From the NCBI RefSeq assembly GCF_014698995.1, contig NZ_JACWZZ010000003.1, positions 248,001-312,000 on the forward strand: 64,000 nt of DNA. Direction: 5' to 3'. Numbering within the stretch: position 1 is the first letter of the stretch; each line of letters opens with the position of its first letter. Made by a program: the position numbers and the translations under genes. The notes beneath the pieces were generated by a model. It did no database searches and was not told the origin of the DNA. It was given only the letters and a program-made list of their open reading frames with translations. Shown in pieces: positions 36,448-44,134 of this stretch. This DNA comes from Hymenobacter duratus. Lineage in GTDB: Bacteria > Bacteroidota > Bacteroidia > Cytophagales > Hymenobacteraceae.

Positions 36448-37878
36448 ATGGCCACCTCCAAGCTCCGCGGCAACGACCTGCGCAAAATAGGCTTTCCTGA
36501 GGGCCGGGCCACTACGCTGGCCCTCAACATTCTGGAAGACCGCCAACTCAAAACCCTCGATAAAGGCAGTGCGCTGGCCCTGCTCCAGAAAATCAAAGCC
36601 GACCCGTATGCCTACCTGCGCGACTCACTGTGGCGGGAGCTGGCCAAGGAATTTGTGCCCGACCCCAAGCGCGACGTGACGCTCAGCTCCGAAATCAAGG
36701 ATTACCGCCGCTACGGCGAGGCGTTTATCGAGGACGGGGCGCGCCGCCAGATGGACACCGCTATGCAGCTTCCCGTGACGCTGGATGGCGCCCTCATGCC
36801 CGATGCGCACCAGGGCTACGGCCTGCCCATCGGGGGCGTGCTGGCCGTGGATAATGCCGTGATTCCCTATGGGGTGGGCATGGACATCGGGTGTCGGATG
36901 TCACTGTCGGTGTTTCCGCTGCCGGCCCACTACCTGGCCCAGCGCACCCAGGAGCTGAAAAAGCTGCTCCACAACCACACCCGTTTCGGCGGCAAGGAAG
37001 TGTTCAAGAATCCCACCGACGACCCGATTCTGGAGCGGCCCGAGTTCAAAGAAATTGCGGTGGTGCGCGGCAAACGCGAAGCGGCCTACAACCAGCTGGG
37101 CTCGTCGGGCTCCGGCAACCATTTCGTGGAGTGGGGCGTGGTAGACATCACCGCCGACGACAACGACCTGGATCTAGCGCCCGGCCAGTATCTGGGGCTG
37201 CTTTCGCACTCCGGCTCACGCGGGCTGGGCGCGTCCATTGCGCAGCACTACACCAAAGTGGCCATGAGCAAGTGCCCGCTGCCGCCTGAAGCCCGCTACC
37301 TGGCCTGGCTCGACCTCGACAGCCAAGAAGGCCAGGAATACTGGCGCGCCATGAACCTGGCCGGCGACTACGCCTCGGCCTGCCACCGCGACATTCACCG
37401 CCGCCTAAGCCAGGCGCTGGGCGAAAAGCCGCTGGCCAAAGTAGAGAACCACCACAACTTTGCCTGGAAGGAAACCCTGCCCGACGGCCGCGAAGCCATA
37501 GTGCACCGCAAGGGTGCCACGCCGGCCGGCAAAGGCGTGCTGGGCGTCATTCCGGGCTCGATGACAGCTCCCGGCTTTATCGTACGCGGCCGTGGTGAGC
37601 GGGACTCCATCCAGTCGGCTTCCCATGGCGCGGGCCGCCGGATGTCGCGCACTCAGGCCAAGCAGAACCTATCCGAAGGCGACATGCGCCGCCACTTGCG
37701 CGACCATGGCATCGAACTGATTGGGGGCGGGCTGGACGAGGCCCCGATGGCCTACAAGGACATTCATCAGGTGATGGCCCACCAGCAGGATCTGGTGGAT
37801 GTGCTGGGTTCTTTCATGCCCCGCATTGTGCGCATGGATGCCGGCGGCGGGGGCAAAAGCCGCTATGGCGGCGAATAG
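36448..37878 (+). CDS. rtcB: RNA-splicing ligase RtcB family protein
   Basis: 476 residues, a manganese- and GTP-dependent RNA ligase joining 2',3'-cyclic phosphate or 3'-phosphate ends to 5'-OH. Visible elements are PDAHQGYGLPIGGV, GMDIGCRM with the metal-binding Cys, GSGNHFVEWG, LSHSGSRGLG, ENHHNFAW, HRKGATPAGKG, IPGSM and SHGAGRRMSRT with the His that carries GMP. No archease gene is adjacent. It likely acts in RNA repair. It is divergent from selO, separated by about 210 bases that show no other gene. Confidence 0.93.
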   Translation: MATSKLRGNDLRKIGFPEGRATTLALNILEDRQLKTLDKGSALALLQKIKADPYAYLRDSLWRELAKEFVPDPKRDVTLSSEIKDYRRYGEAFIEDGARRQMDTAMQLPVTLDGALMPDAHQGYGLPIGGVLAVDNAVIPYGVGMDIGCRMSLSVFPLPAHYLAQRTQELKKLLHNHTRFGGKEVFKNPTDDPILERPEFKEIAVVRGKREAAYNQLGSSGSGNHFVEWGVVDITADDNDLDLAPGQYLGLLSHSGSRGLGASIAQHYTKVAMSKCPLPPEARYLAWLDLDSQEGQEYWRAMNLAGDYASACHRDIHRRLSQALGEKPLAKVENHHNFAWKETLPDGREAIVHRKGATPAGKGVLGVIPGSMTAPGFIVRGRGERDSIQSASHGAGRRMSRTQAKQNLSEGDMRRHLRDHGIELIGGGLDEAPMAYKDIHQVMAHQQDLVDVLGSFMPRIVRMDAGGGGKSRYGGE

Positions 37879-38022
37879 CTGAATTTATTTCCCAGTGGTC
37901 TTCGGAACCAGCCAATCACCAATATCGGATACTGAAAATCAGTATTTTACGCATCAAAACACGTACAAATTCCAGTGTGATGTTGTTTAAATCACTGCCA
38001 GGGCGGCACTTCGGGTTGCGGG

Positions 38023-38364
38023 GTGCCACCTTTTCACTGCTGCTCTATCTGCCCATGCCTGGTTCTGCCTTCACCGAATTACGCGTGCATCTGGTACCCG
38101 CCGGCTGCCGGCTGGATTTTCCGCGGCTACCCGGCCCGGTTTGCTTACGTCTATCGGCGGCAACATCGCGCAAACCGGGAATGCATTGCCCACAACGCGT
38201 GCAGCCCCCATCTGGACCAGAATCCGCCGATGGGAAGCACAACCGAGTACAAAGTGTGCTACCGCGACGCAGCCGGCACTACCGTAGCCTCGTCGCCGGG
38301 GGTGCCATTACAGGTTCATCCGGTGGGGGTGCCCACAATTTCCACGCGGCTGCGGCTGCGGTAA
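38023..38364 (+). pseudogene. Doubtful or degenerate small gene
   Basis: A 113-codon frame whose last 45 residues look protein-like (STTEYKVCYRDAAGTTVASS, Fn3-like). Its first part does not. The adjacent frame from 37977 starts MMLFKSLPGRHFGLRGATF and then a hydrophobic signal-like stretch (SLLLYLPMPGSAF). A frameshift joining the two would give a small secreted Fn3-like protein. It may equally be chance. The surrounding gap 37879-38408 has no other candidate. Confidence 0.25.
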
Positions 38365-38373
38365 GCAGGGAAG

Positions 38374-38408
38374 AGCCGCCCGGTACCGGGCAATTCCCGC
38401 GGGCGGCT
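38374..38408 (-). terminator. Hairpin downstream of the cupin gene
   Basis: Arms AGCCGCCCG (38374-38382) and CGGGCGGCT (38400-38408). It directly abuts the minus-strand stop at 38409. Confidence 0.5.
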
Positions 38409-38777
38409 TTACAGGCCCATCCGGCTAATAGTCTCGCCTTCAAAGTCGAATTCTATCAGCACGGCCGGCGTATCGCCCACTACCCAGCCGTCGTGGCCGG
38501 GGGCAATGGCTACTACCTGTGGCGCCACAAACTCCTCTATCCTGCCGTCGGTGTACTGAATGTGAAACTCGCCCTGAGCCAGAAAGCCGACGTGCGCGTG
38601 CATACATAAGTCGGTGCTAACTACCGGCTTCATGTGCTGCGACCAGCGAAAACCCACCGGATACACCACGCGTTTCACCCGTGCGTCGCCGGTGCGCACC
38701 ATATCTATGGCTACTCCGCCGACCACGCGGTGGTCGGCACCTTTGATAGGATCCAGAAGAGAGGCTGGCTGACCCAT
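38409..38777 (-). CDS. Cupin-domain protein
   Basis: 122 residues, a single small beta-barrel of the cupin type. Possible metal ligands are the His residues in WSQHMKPVVSTDLCMHAHVGF and the following GEFHIQYTDG. It ends DTPAVLIEFDFEGETISRMGL. It has no signal peptide. The family includes regulators, isomerases and dioxygenases, so the function is undetermined. The ATG at 38777 is preferred because the upstream frame to 38852 is basic and hydrophobic without family similarity. Confidence 0.7.
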   Translation of the reverse strand: MGQPASLLDPIKGADHRVVGGVAIDMVRTGDARVKRVVYPVGFRWSQHMKPVVSTDLCMHAHVGFLAQGEFHIQYTDGRIEEFVAPQVVAIAPGHDGWVVGDTPAVLIEFDFEGETISRMGL

Positions 38778-39010
38778 AGCAGTTGGAAGTGAGGAGAGAA
38801 CGAAAAGCAGCACCCGTCGTTGACCGAGCCGCTGCCGTGCTTCAAGATGCAAAAAGAAAAGCAGCTAAGCGTGCTCATTTTTTATCGTGCGGCCAAACCC
38901 TCCCGGCAACACGACAGCTGCTGTGCACCTGAGAAACAGCGGGTTGAGCCCTCAACTTATGAACGGGGCACGCGTAAGCAGGGAGAGACTTCCACGTAGG
39001 GCTATTCCGG

Positions 39011-39757
39011 ATGAAACGCTTACTATCAGCTGTGGCACTGCTGGCACTGGGGCTGGCTGCAGGCTGCTCCTCAAAAACGACGCAGCCGGCCGAAGTACAG
39101 CCCGTACCCCGGATTCTGGTGTTCTACAAAACCAGTGGTTTTTATCATGCTTCCATTCCGGATGGCATCCGGGCCATTCAGCAGCTTGGAGCAGCCCATA
39201 ACTTTCTGGTTGACACTACGAAACGAGCCGAAAATTTTCAACCTGCTACTCTGCGACACTACCGCGCGGTAGTTTTCCTGAACACCACTCAGGATGTTCT
39301 GAATCAGGAACAGCAAACTGCTTTCGAGCAGTATATCCGTTCCGGCAACGGCTTTGTGGGAGTGCATGCCGCTACCGACACGGAATATAACTGGCCCTGG
39401 TACAACCAACTGGTGGGAGCATACTTTATGAGCCACCCCCAGATTCAGCAGGCCACGGTGCGAGTCAGCAATAAGGCACACGCGGCCACACGCCACCTGC
39501 CCGACGCCTGGCTGCGTACTGATGAGTGGTATAATTTCCGCGACATAAACCCGGCCCTCACCGTGCTGGCCACACTCGACGAAAGCACGTATTCCGGCGG
39601 CACAAACGGCCCTACCCATCCGATAGCCTGGTACCATGCCTACGATGGAGGGCGCGCCTTTTATACTGCAGGCGGCCATACGGCCGAGAGCTACTCCGAA
39701 CCGCTTTTTGTACAGCACCTGCTTGGTGGCATTCAGTATGCTATAGGCGAAAAATAG
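39011..39757 (+). CDS. ThuA domain-containing lipoprotein
   Basis: 248 residues. A lipoprotein signal ends LALGLAAGCSS, giving an N-terminal lipidated Cys at about residue 19. The ThuA/glutamine-amidotransferase-like fold follows: ILVFYKTSGFYHASIPDGIR, VVFLNTTQDVLNQEQQTAFE, GFVGVHAATDTEY, WPWYNQLVGAYF, TDEWYNF, and PIAWYHAYDGGRAFYTAGGH. In Bacteroidota such proteins are often placed in trehalose, sugar or polysaccharide degradation, but the biochemical activity is unclear. It stands alone. Confidence 0.87.
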   Translation: MKRLLSAVALLALGLAAGCSSKTTQPAEVQPVPRILVFYKTSGFYHASIPDGIRAIQQLGAAHNFLVDTTKRAENFQPATLRHYRAVVFLNTTQDVLNQEQQTAFEQYIRSGNGFVGVHAATDTEYNWPWYNQLVGAYFMSHPQIQQATVRVSNKAHAATRHLPDAWLRTDEWYNFRDINPALTVLATLDESTYSGGTNGPTHPIAWYHAYDGGRAFYTAGGHTAESYSEPLFVQHLLGGIQYAIGEK

Positions 39758-39796
39758 CGTTTGGCGCTACGCCACAGAACCTCTTGCTCTGCCAAC

Positions 39797-39832
39797 AAAA
39801 AGCCCCCACAGCACACTGCTGCGGAGGCTTTC
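39797..39832 (+). terminator. Terminator after the ThuA-like gene
   Basis: Stem of about 15 bp with two mismatches: AAAGCCCCCACAGCA against TGCTGCGGAGGCTTT. It lies about 40 bases after the stop at 39757. Confidence 0.5.
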
Positions 39833-39851
39833 GAACTATAGATTCTACGCC

Positions 39852-40316
39852 TTACTGATTGCGCCCCAATACTTTCCAGCGTGGCTGCTCCGGAGCTGGC
39901 ACGGTCGTGCGGGGGTTATTCTGAGTGCCATAGCCGTAGCCATTGTTGTTTCGGTCACGGTTGTCGCGCTGGTCCCGGTCGTGGCGGTCATGGTGGGAGT
40001 AACGGTCGTTGCGGGAGTCCCGGCCCCCACGCGAGTAGCGGCTGTCGCGCCGGTCGTGGTCATGGTCATGCCGGTTGGCACGGTGGCGCGAGTGGCCATA
40101 GCTTGAGGACCCGTGATTTGAATAGCCGTGGTTGTGATTGTCGTGGCCTTTTTTACCCTTTTTATCGTAGCCGTGGCGCTTATCGTCTTTGTACTTTTTG
40201 TCGTGGTCCGACTTTCTTTCCCAGCGGCCATCATTGGGGCGCGAGGCAAGCGGAGCGGCGGCGGCGGTGGAAGCCAGCAGCACAGAAGTGGCAAGGGAAA
40301 GCAGGAAGGTTTTCAT
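39852..40316 (-). CDS. Secreted His/Asp/Arg-rich low-complexity protein
   Basis: 154 residues. A signal peptide (MKTFLLSLATSVLLASTAAA) precedes a mature part dominated by His, Asp, Arg, Lys, Gly, Ser and Asn (GYDKKGKKGHDNHNHG, RHDHDHDRRDSRYS). The end is less extreme (TTVPAPEQPRWKVLGRNQ). It is highly charged and probably disordered. Such composition can bind metals or polyanions, but that is speculative. No family was recognised. It is a lone gene with a run of charged codons that biases base composition locally. Confidence 0.7.
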   Translation of the reverse strand: MKTFLLSLATSVLLASTAAAAPLASRPNDGRWERKSDHDKKYKDDKRHGYDKKGKKGHDNHNHGYSNHGSSSYGHSRHRANRHDHDHDRRDSRYSRGGRDSRNDRYSHHDRHDRDQRDNRDRNNNGYGYGTQNNPRTTVPAPEQPRWKVLGRNQ

Positions 40317-40564
40317 GGACAGGAAGGCGTGAAGTGAAAACTATGGAAGCTGCTTTGTGCACGAGCAGCTCCTAGGTTCAAGCGCTTTTCCAGTCCCTTG
40401 CAAGCATAGTGCCGATGATAGGCGCGGTTCGCGTTTCTGGCCCCGGATATAGAAAAAAGCAGGCCCCTGCTCCAGCTCTCATAACTCGTAGCCAGATACT
40501 TACATCATAAAACAGGGCCAAAAAAATACACTTTCTCAAGCTTCCCATCTTTCCCTTTACCTCA

Positions 40565-40609
40565 AAAAAAAAGCGGAGAAGCTCCGGCCGCCAAGCCCAC
40601 TTCTCCGCT
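40565..40609 (-). terminator. Terminator of asnA
   Basis: Arms AGCGGAGAAG (40572-40581) and CTTCTCCGCT (40600-40609), followed on the minus strand by a run of nine T residues. It lies 34 bases after the asnA stop. The remaining gap 40317-40564 has no gene. Confidence 0.8.
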
Positions 40610-40642
40610 CCGCTAGTTGAGGTAGCGAACCTATTGGCTACT

Positions 40643-41650
40643 CTACAGCAGCCCTACCCCAGCCCCCGCCAGTTCTTCGCGCACGGCCTCCGGCCAGATG
40701 CTCACCTGCACTTCGCCAATGTGCCCTTTGCGCAGCATAAACATGCACACCCGGCTCTGCCCGATGCCCCCGCCAATGCTCTGCGGCAGCTCGCCGGCCA
40801 ATAGCCGCGAATGGAATGACAGTTCCTGCCGGTCTTCGCAGCCGCGCAAAGCCAGCTGGCGTACCAGCGCGTGCTTATCCACCCGAATTCCCATTGAGGA
40901 TACTTCAAACGAGGTTTCCAGCACGGGGTGCCACAGCAGAATGTCGCCGTTGAGGCCGCGGTGGCCGTCTTCAGTTTCGGTGCTCCAGTCGTCATAGTCG
41001 GGGGCGCGGCCATCGTGTGGCTCCCCGTGGCTCAGTTCGCCGCCAATGCCCATCAGGAACACGGCTCCGTATTGCTTCACCACCTCATGCTCCCGCTCTT
41101 TGGGCGTGAGCGTAGGGTACTGCTTCAGCAAATCTTCGGCGTGCAGGAAGGTTATTTTGCCGGGCAGAATTGGCGTAATTTCCGGGTAGTCAGCGGCTAC
41201 GTGGGTCTCTGTAGTGCGCAAGGCTTCGTAGATACGCTCCACCGTAGCTTTCAGGAATCCGGTGGTGCGCTGCTCCGGACTGATGTGCTTTTCCCAATCC
41301 CACTGGTCTACATAGATGGAGTGAATGGGCGAGTAGTCCTCGTCGGGGCGGAGGGCGCGCATGTCCGTCAGCAGACCACGGCCGGCCTCAATGCCCAACT
41401 CCTGCAGGCGCACCCGCTTCCATTTGGCCAGCGAGTGTACTACCACGGCCCGCCTCTCATCCAGGGATTTGACAGGAAAGCCAACCGGCCGCTCAACACC
41501 GTTCAGGTCGTCGTTGATGCCGGTACCGTCGAGTACGGCAATCGGCGACGATACTTTGATGAGGTGTAGCTGCGTCGCTAGTTCTTTGGCAAACGAGTCT
41601 TTCACGAAGCTGATAGCTTCCTCGGTTTTGAGCAGTTGCTGAGCGTTCAT
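40643..41650 (-). CDS. asnA: Aspartate-ammonia ligase (asparagine synthetase A)
   Basis: 335 residues, the usual AsnA length. It makes asparagine from aspartate, ammonia and ATP through an adenylate, using a class II tRNA-synthetase-like fold. Matching segments are EEAISFVKDSFAKELA, APIAVLDGTGINDDLNG-like, VVHSLAKWKRVRL, DMRALRPDE, HSIYVDQWDWEK, FLMGIGGEL, PHDGRAPDYDDW, LNGDILLWHPVL, EVSSMGIRVD and the C-terminal GGGIGQSRVCMFMLRKGHIGE. It is transcribed alone. A 19-bp palindrome upstream (41728-41746) is a possible operator. Confidence 0.95.
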   Translation of the reverse strand: MNAQQLLKTEEAISFVKDSFAKELATQLHLIKVSSPIAVLDGTGINDDLNGVERPVGFPVKSLDERRAVVVHSLAKWKRVRLQELGIEAGRGLLTDMRALRPDEDYSPIHSIYVDQWDWEKHISPEQRTTGFLKATVERIYEALRTTETHVAADYPEITPILPGKITFLHAEDLLKQYPTLTPKEREHEVVKQYGAVFLMGIGGELSHGEPHDGRAPDYDDWSTETEDGHRGLNGDILLWHPVLETSFEVSSMGIRVDKHALVRQLALRGCEDRQELSFHSRLLAGELPQSIGGGIGQSRVCMFMLRKGHIGEVQVSIWPEAVREELAGAGVGLL

Positions 41651-41727
41651 GGTTTTTGTTTTTTATGAAGTGTGATGAATTCCAGTTAAAAAAGCACGCG
41701 TCTTCCAGCCTCCCCGCCGGGAGTTTT

Positions 41728-41746
41728 CTAATTTCTCAGAAATTAG
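41728..41746. promoter_or_regulatory. 19-bp palindrome upstream of asnA
   Basis: CTAATTTCTCAGAAATTAG: perfect 8-bp arms with a 3-base centre, about 78-96 bases before the asnA start. Position and symmetry suit a dimeric regulator site, but no consensus was matched. Confidence 0.3.
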
Positions 41747-41815
41747 CTGTGCCAAAAAAATTACTGCGCTAGTCCAGATTATTAAAATTCATAATCGGGG
41801 AGACAGGCACAAAAA

Positions 41816-41842
41816 AAAGCCTTCCTGATGATGGAAGGCTTT
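41816..41842 (-). terminator. Terminator-like hairpin
   Basis: Arms AAAGCCTTCC (41816-41825) and GGAAGGCTTT (41833-41842), with an eight-base T tract on the minus strand. It follows the small remnant at 41876-42007 and precedes the asnA upstream region. Confidence 0.65.
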
Positions 41843-41875
41843 AAAAGAAAATCAGTTACGAATTTTTCTCTTCTC

Positions 41876-42007
41876 CTATGGAGCAATAGCCTTCCAGTCT
41901 CGAATCGGATTATTATTCGAGTTATTATTAGGAAGATTATTGCTAAAAAAATGCATTGTCTGGATGTTTTCTTCGTCAGGTATATACAAGTATAAAGACA
42001 GGCTGCA
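41876..42007 (-). pseudogene. Possible 3' remnant of a small gene
   Basis: An open stretch without a good start encodes a protein-like end (LYLYIPDEENIQTMHFFSNN, then Asn-rich, ending IRDWKAIAP and TAG). The only ATG in frame is at 41956. A terminator hairpin follows 34 bases later on the same strand. The DNA is A+T-rich compared with its neighbours. It may be the decayed end of a lost gene or a chance frame. The gap 42008-42102 shows nothing. Confidence 0.3.
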
Positions 42008-42102
42008 CTAATTCCTAATAATTTTCAGAAGTAATTCGTCTTTTTGGAAAATTACTTCTTATAATACTATCCACCTTTTGTTTCTTCTATTTATTTCAAC
42101 GC

Positions 42103-42819
42103 TTACTCACTCCCGTTCAGGGCTTCGCGCACCTCGCGCACGGCACCGGCCACGGAAGAAGGCACCGGTGTTTCGGGCTGCAGCAGCTTAAGCAGACGCA
42201 GGTACTTGGCGCGGCCTTCAGCGAGCATAAACCTGGGCACCTCAAACACAAACAGCTTAAACGGCTCTACTTTCTGCACTCCCACCAGAATAAACCGGTC
42301 GGCCTGCAGGGCATCGGAGTAGAAAGCGGCCTGCCGGTCGTAGTCGTAGCCCGAGCACTGCTCCACGAAGTGCTGATGGTCGCGGGCCATGGTGGTCTTG
42401 AAGTCGATGATGGTGTAGGGCTGGCCGGGCTGGTCTACGATGAGGTCGGCGCGGAGCTTGCAGAGCGTGCCCGTGACGGGCTCTGTAAAGATGCAGCTGG
42501 GCTCCGGAATGCCGGTTTGCAGCAGCTGGTTCACCTCGGCATTCAGCTGCACGCCTTCCACCATCCACCACACCAGCGTATCGTTGATACCGGGAAGGCC
42601 GGCTTCGTACAAGTCGGGCTCCAGCAGCGCCGTATGGAAAGCAGTGCCCAGGCCCAATGCCCCGAGCGAAGTGGTAGGCCGGGGCGGGCGCCCGTTCAGG
42701 GCGTCGCGCAGCCGCGAAAGGTCAGAATTGGCAATGGCCGGCAGGGCGCGGTAGTCGTCGTAGGGCACGCGCAGCAGGTCCGGCCGCGGAGTAGTGGTGG
42801 GGGTAGTAGAATCAGTCAC
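42103..42819 (-). CDS. PD-(D/E)XK nuclease superfamily protein (exonuclease VIII/RecE-like)
   Basis: 238 residues from the GTG at 42819; a longer frame to 42951 starts in Pro-rich sequence. The nuclease core shows LGTAFHTALLEPD, the acidic LRADLIVD, IIDFKTT (D-x-K motif) and YDRQAAFYSDAL (the Q-x-x-x-Y element). These fit the DUF3799/exodeoxyribonuclease VIII-like group of phage and chromosomal recombination nucleases. No recombinase such as RecT and no phage genes are adjacent, so it may be a domesticated phage nuclease. The exact start and substrate are uncertain. Confidence 0.7.
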   Translation of the reverse strand: MTDSTTPTTTPRPDLLRVPYDDYRALPAIANSDLSRLRDALNGRPPRPTTSLGALGLGTAFHTALLEPDLYEAGLPGINDTLVWWMVEGVQLNAEVNQLLQTGIPEPSCIFTEPVTGTLCKLRADLIVDQPGQPYTIIDFKTTMARDHQHFVEQCSGYDYDRQAAFYSDALQADRFILVGVQKVEPFKLFVFEVPRFMLAEGRAKYLRLLKLLQPETPVPSSVAGAVREVREALNGSE

Positions 42820-43037
42820 GCGGAAAGAACAGCGAAGCCCGCAAAAAGGCTCCGGCAACAGGGTGGGTGGATTGGAATCAAGGAAGTATAGGGCTTTTTT
42901 AGGGAACGGGTTGCGCCCCGGGTTATTCTGAGCGGCCCGTGGCGCCAGCACCTACGTAAAAAAGCCACTACAACGAGACGTACTCACGCTTGGCCGGCCC
43001 TTCGTGTGGAGCAGAGCACCGACAAAAATACGCATTC

Positions 43038-44033
43038 CTACCCCTTGCTGCCAGGCTCCTGCTCGGCCCGCTCGCCGGTTTCTTCGGGCATTTCGTATTC
43101 GCCCACGCGGCCGTACTGCCGCTCGCGCCGGATGCCTTTGTCTTCGCCATAGGGGTGCCCCCCGAAGCCGTGGCGCATCATGGCAATGGCTTTGGCCCAG
43201 GTGGGGTCTTGGTCGCGGGAGGTGAACAGCTGCATGACGGACTGCGTGATAACCGGGATGGGCACCTCCATATGCAGCGCGTCGGCAATCAGCCAGTTTA
43301 CTTCGCCCGTGTCCTCAATGTAGCTGGGCACGTTGAAGCCGGCTTCCTCGTCGTACATCTTCTTCATCAGCTCCACCAGCCAGGAGCGCACCACCGAGCC
43401 GTTGTTCCAGAGGCCCAGAATAGCACTGACGTCCAGCTTCTCGCGGAAATGCGTGAGCATGCCCATCCCCTCCCCGATGGCCTGCAGCATCCCGAACTCG
43501 ATGCCGTTGTGCACCAGCTTCACGTAGTGGCCGGTGCCGGCCGGTCCGGTATGCAGAAAGCCGCCGGGCACCGCCGTTTCAATGAAAAAGTCTTTAAGCT
43601 GGTCCACGGCTTCGGTGGCGCCGCCCACCATGTAGCAGCCGCCGGTACGGGCGCCGCCGGGGCCTCCGCTGGTGCCACAGTCAATGAAATGTACTCCTTG
43701 CTCCTTCAGGCGCGCCGCCCTTCTAATGGAGTCGCCCCAATAGGAGTTGCCGCCATCCACGATGATGTCGCCCTCTTGCAGCAATGGCAGCAGGTTTTCG
43801 ATGATACCATCCACTGCCGTACCGGCCGGAATATAGAGGAATACCTTGCGGGGGCGGTCCAGCTGCTGCGCCAGTTCCTGCAGGCTGCCCACTACGTGCA
43901 GGTTGTTGCCTTCCAGATCGGGGCGAGGATGCAGGTCCATGCCTATTACGGGGTAGCCTTTCTCGGCCGCCTGCCGGGCCAGGCCCGCTCCCATTTTTCC
44001 CAGGCCGATAACTCCAAGTTGTGTCTTGCTCAT
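43038..44033 (-). CDS. gnd: 6-phosphogluconate dehydrogenase, decarboxylating (short form)
   Basis: 331 residues, the short (~300-340) form rather than the 470-residue form. It converts 6-phosphogluconate to ribulose 5-phosphate and CO2. Motifs are GVIGLGKMGAGLARQ for the dinucleotide, GDIIVDGGNSYWGDS, DCGTSGGPGGARTGGCYMVG and the catalytic Lys region GHYVKLVHNGIEFGMLQAI. Short forms often use NAD+ rather than NADP+. The gene follows a glucosidase gene by about 100 bases and a glucose-dehydrogenase-like SDR further upstream, all on the minus strand. Confidence 0.92.
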   Translation of the reverse strand: MSKTQLGVIGLGKMGAGLARQAAEKGYPVIGMDLHPRPDLEGNNLHVVGSLQELAQQLDRPRKVFLYIPAGTAVDGIIENLLPLLQEGDIIVDGGNSYWGDSIRRAARLKEQGVHFIDCGTSGGPGGARTGGCYMVGGATEAVDQLKDFFIETAVPGGFLHTGPAGTGHYVKLVHNGIEFGMLQAIGEGMGMLTHFREKLDVSAILGLWNNGSVVRSWLVELMKKMYDEEAGFNVPSYIEDTGEVNWLIADALHMEVPIPVITQSVMQLFTSRDQDPTWAKAIAMMRHGFGGHPYGEDKGIRRERQYGRVGEYEMPEETGERAEQEPGSKG

Positions 44034-44134
44034 GCGCGGTGAACCAGTAAAGTGTGGACTTGAAACGGGTGGGATACTCAGAACAGAACGGTAGAAAAGC
44101 CGGCAGAGGCGCTGCCGGATGGCCGGAAACTGGC

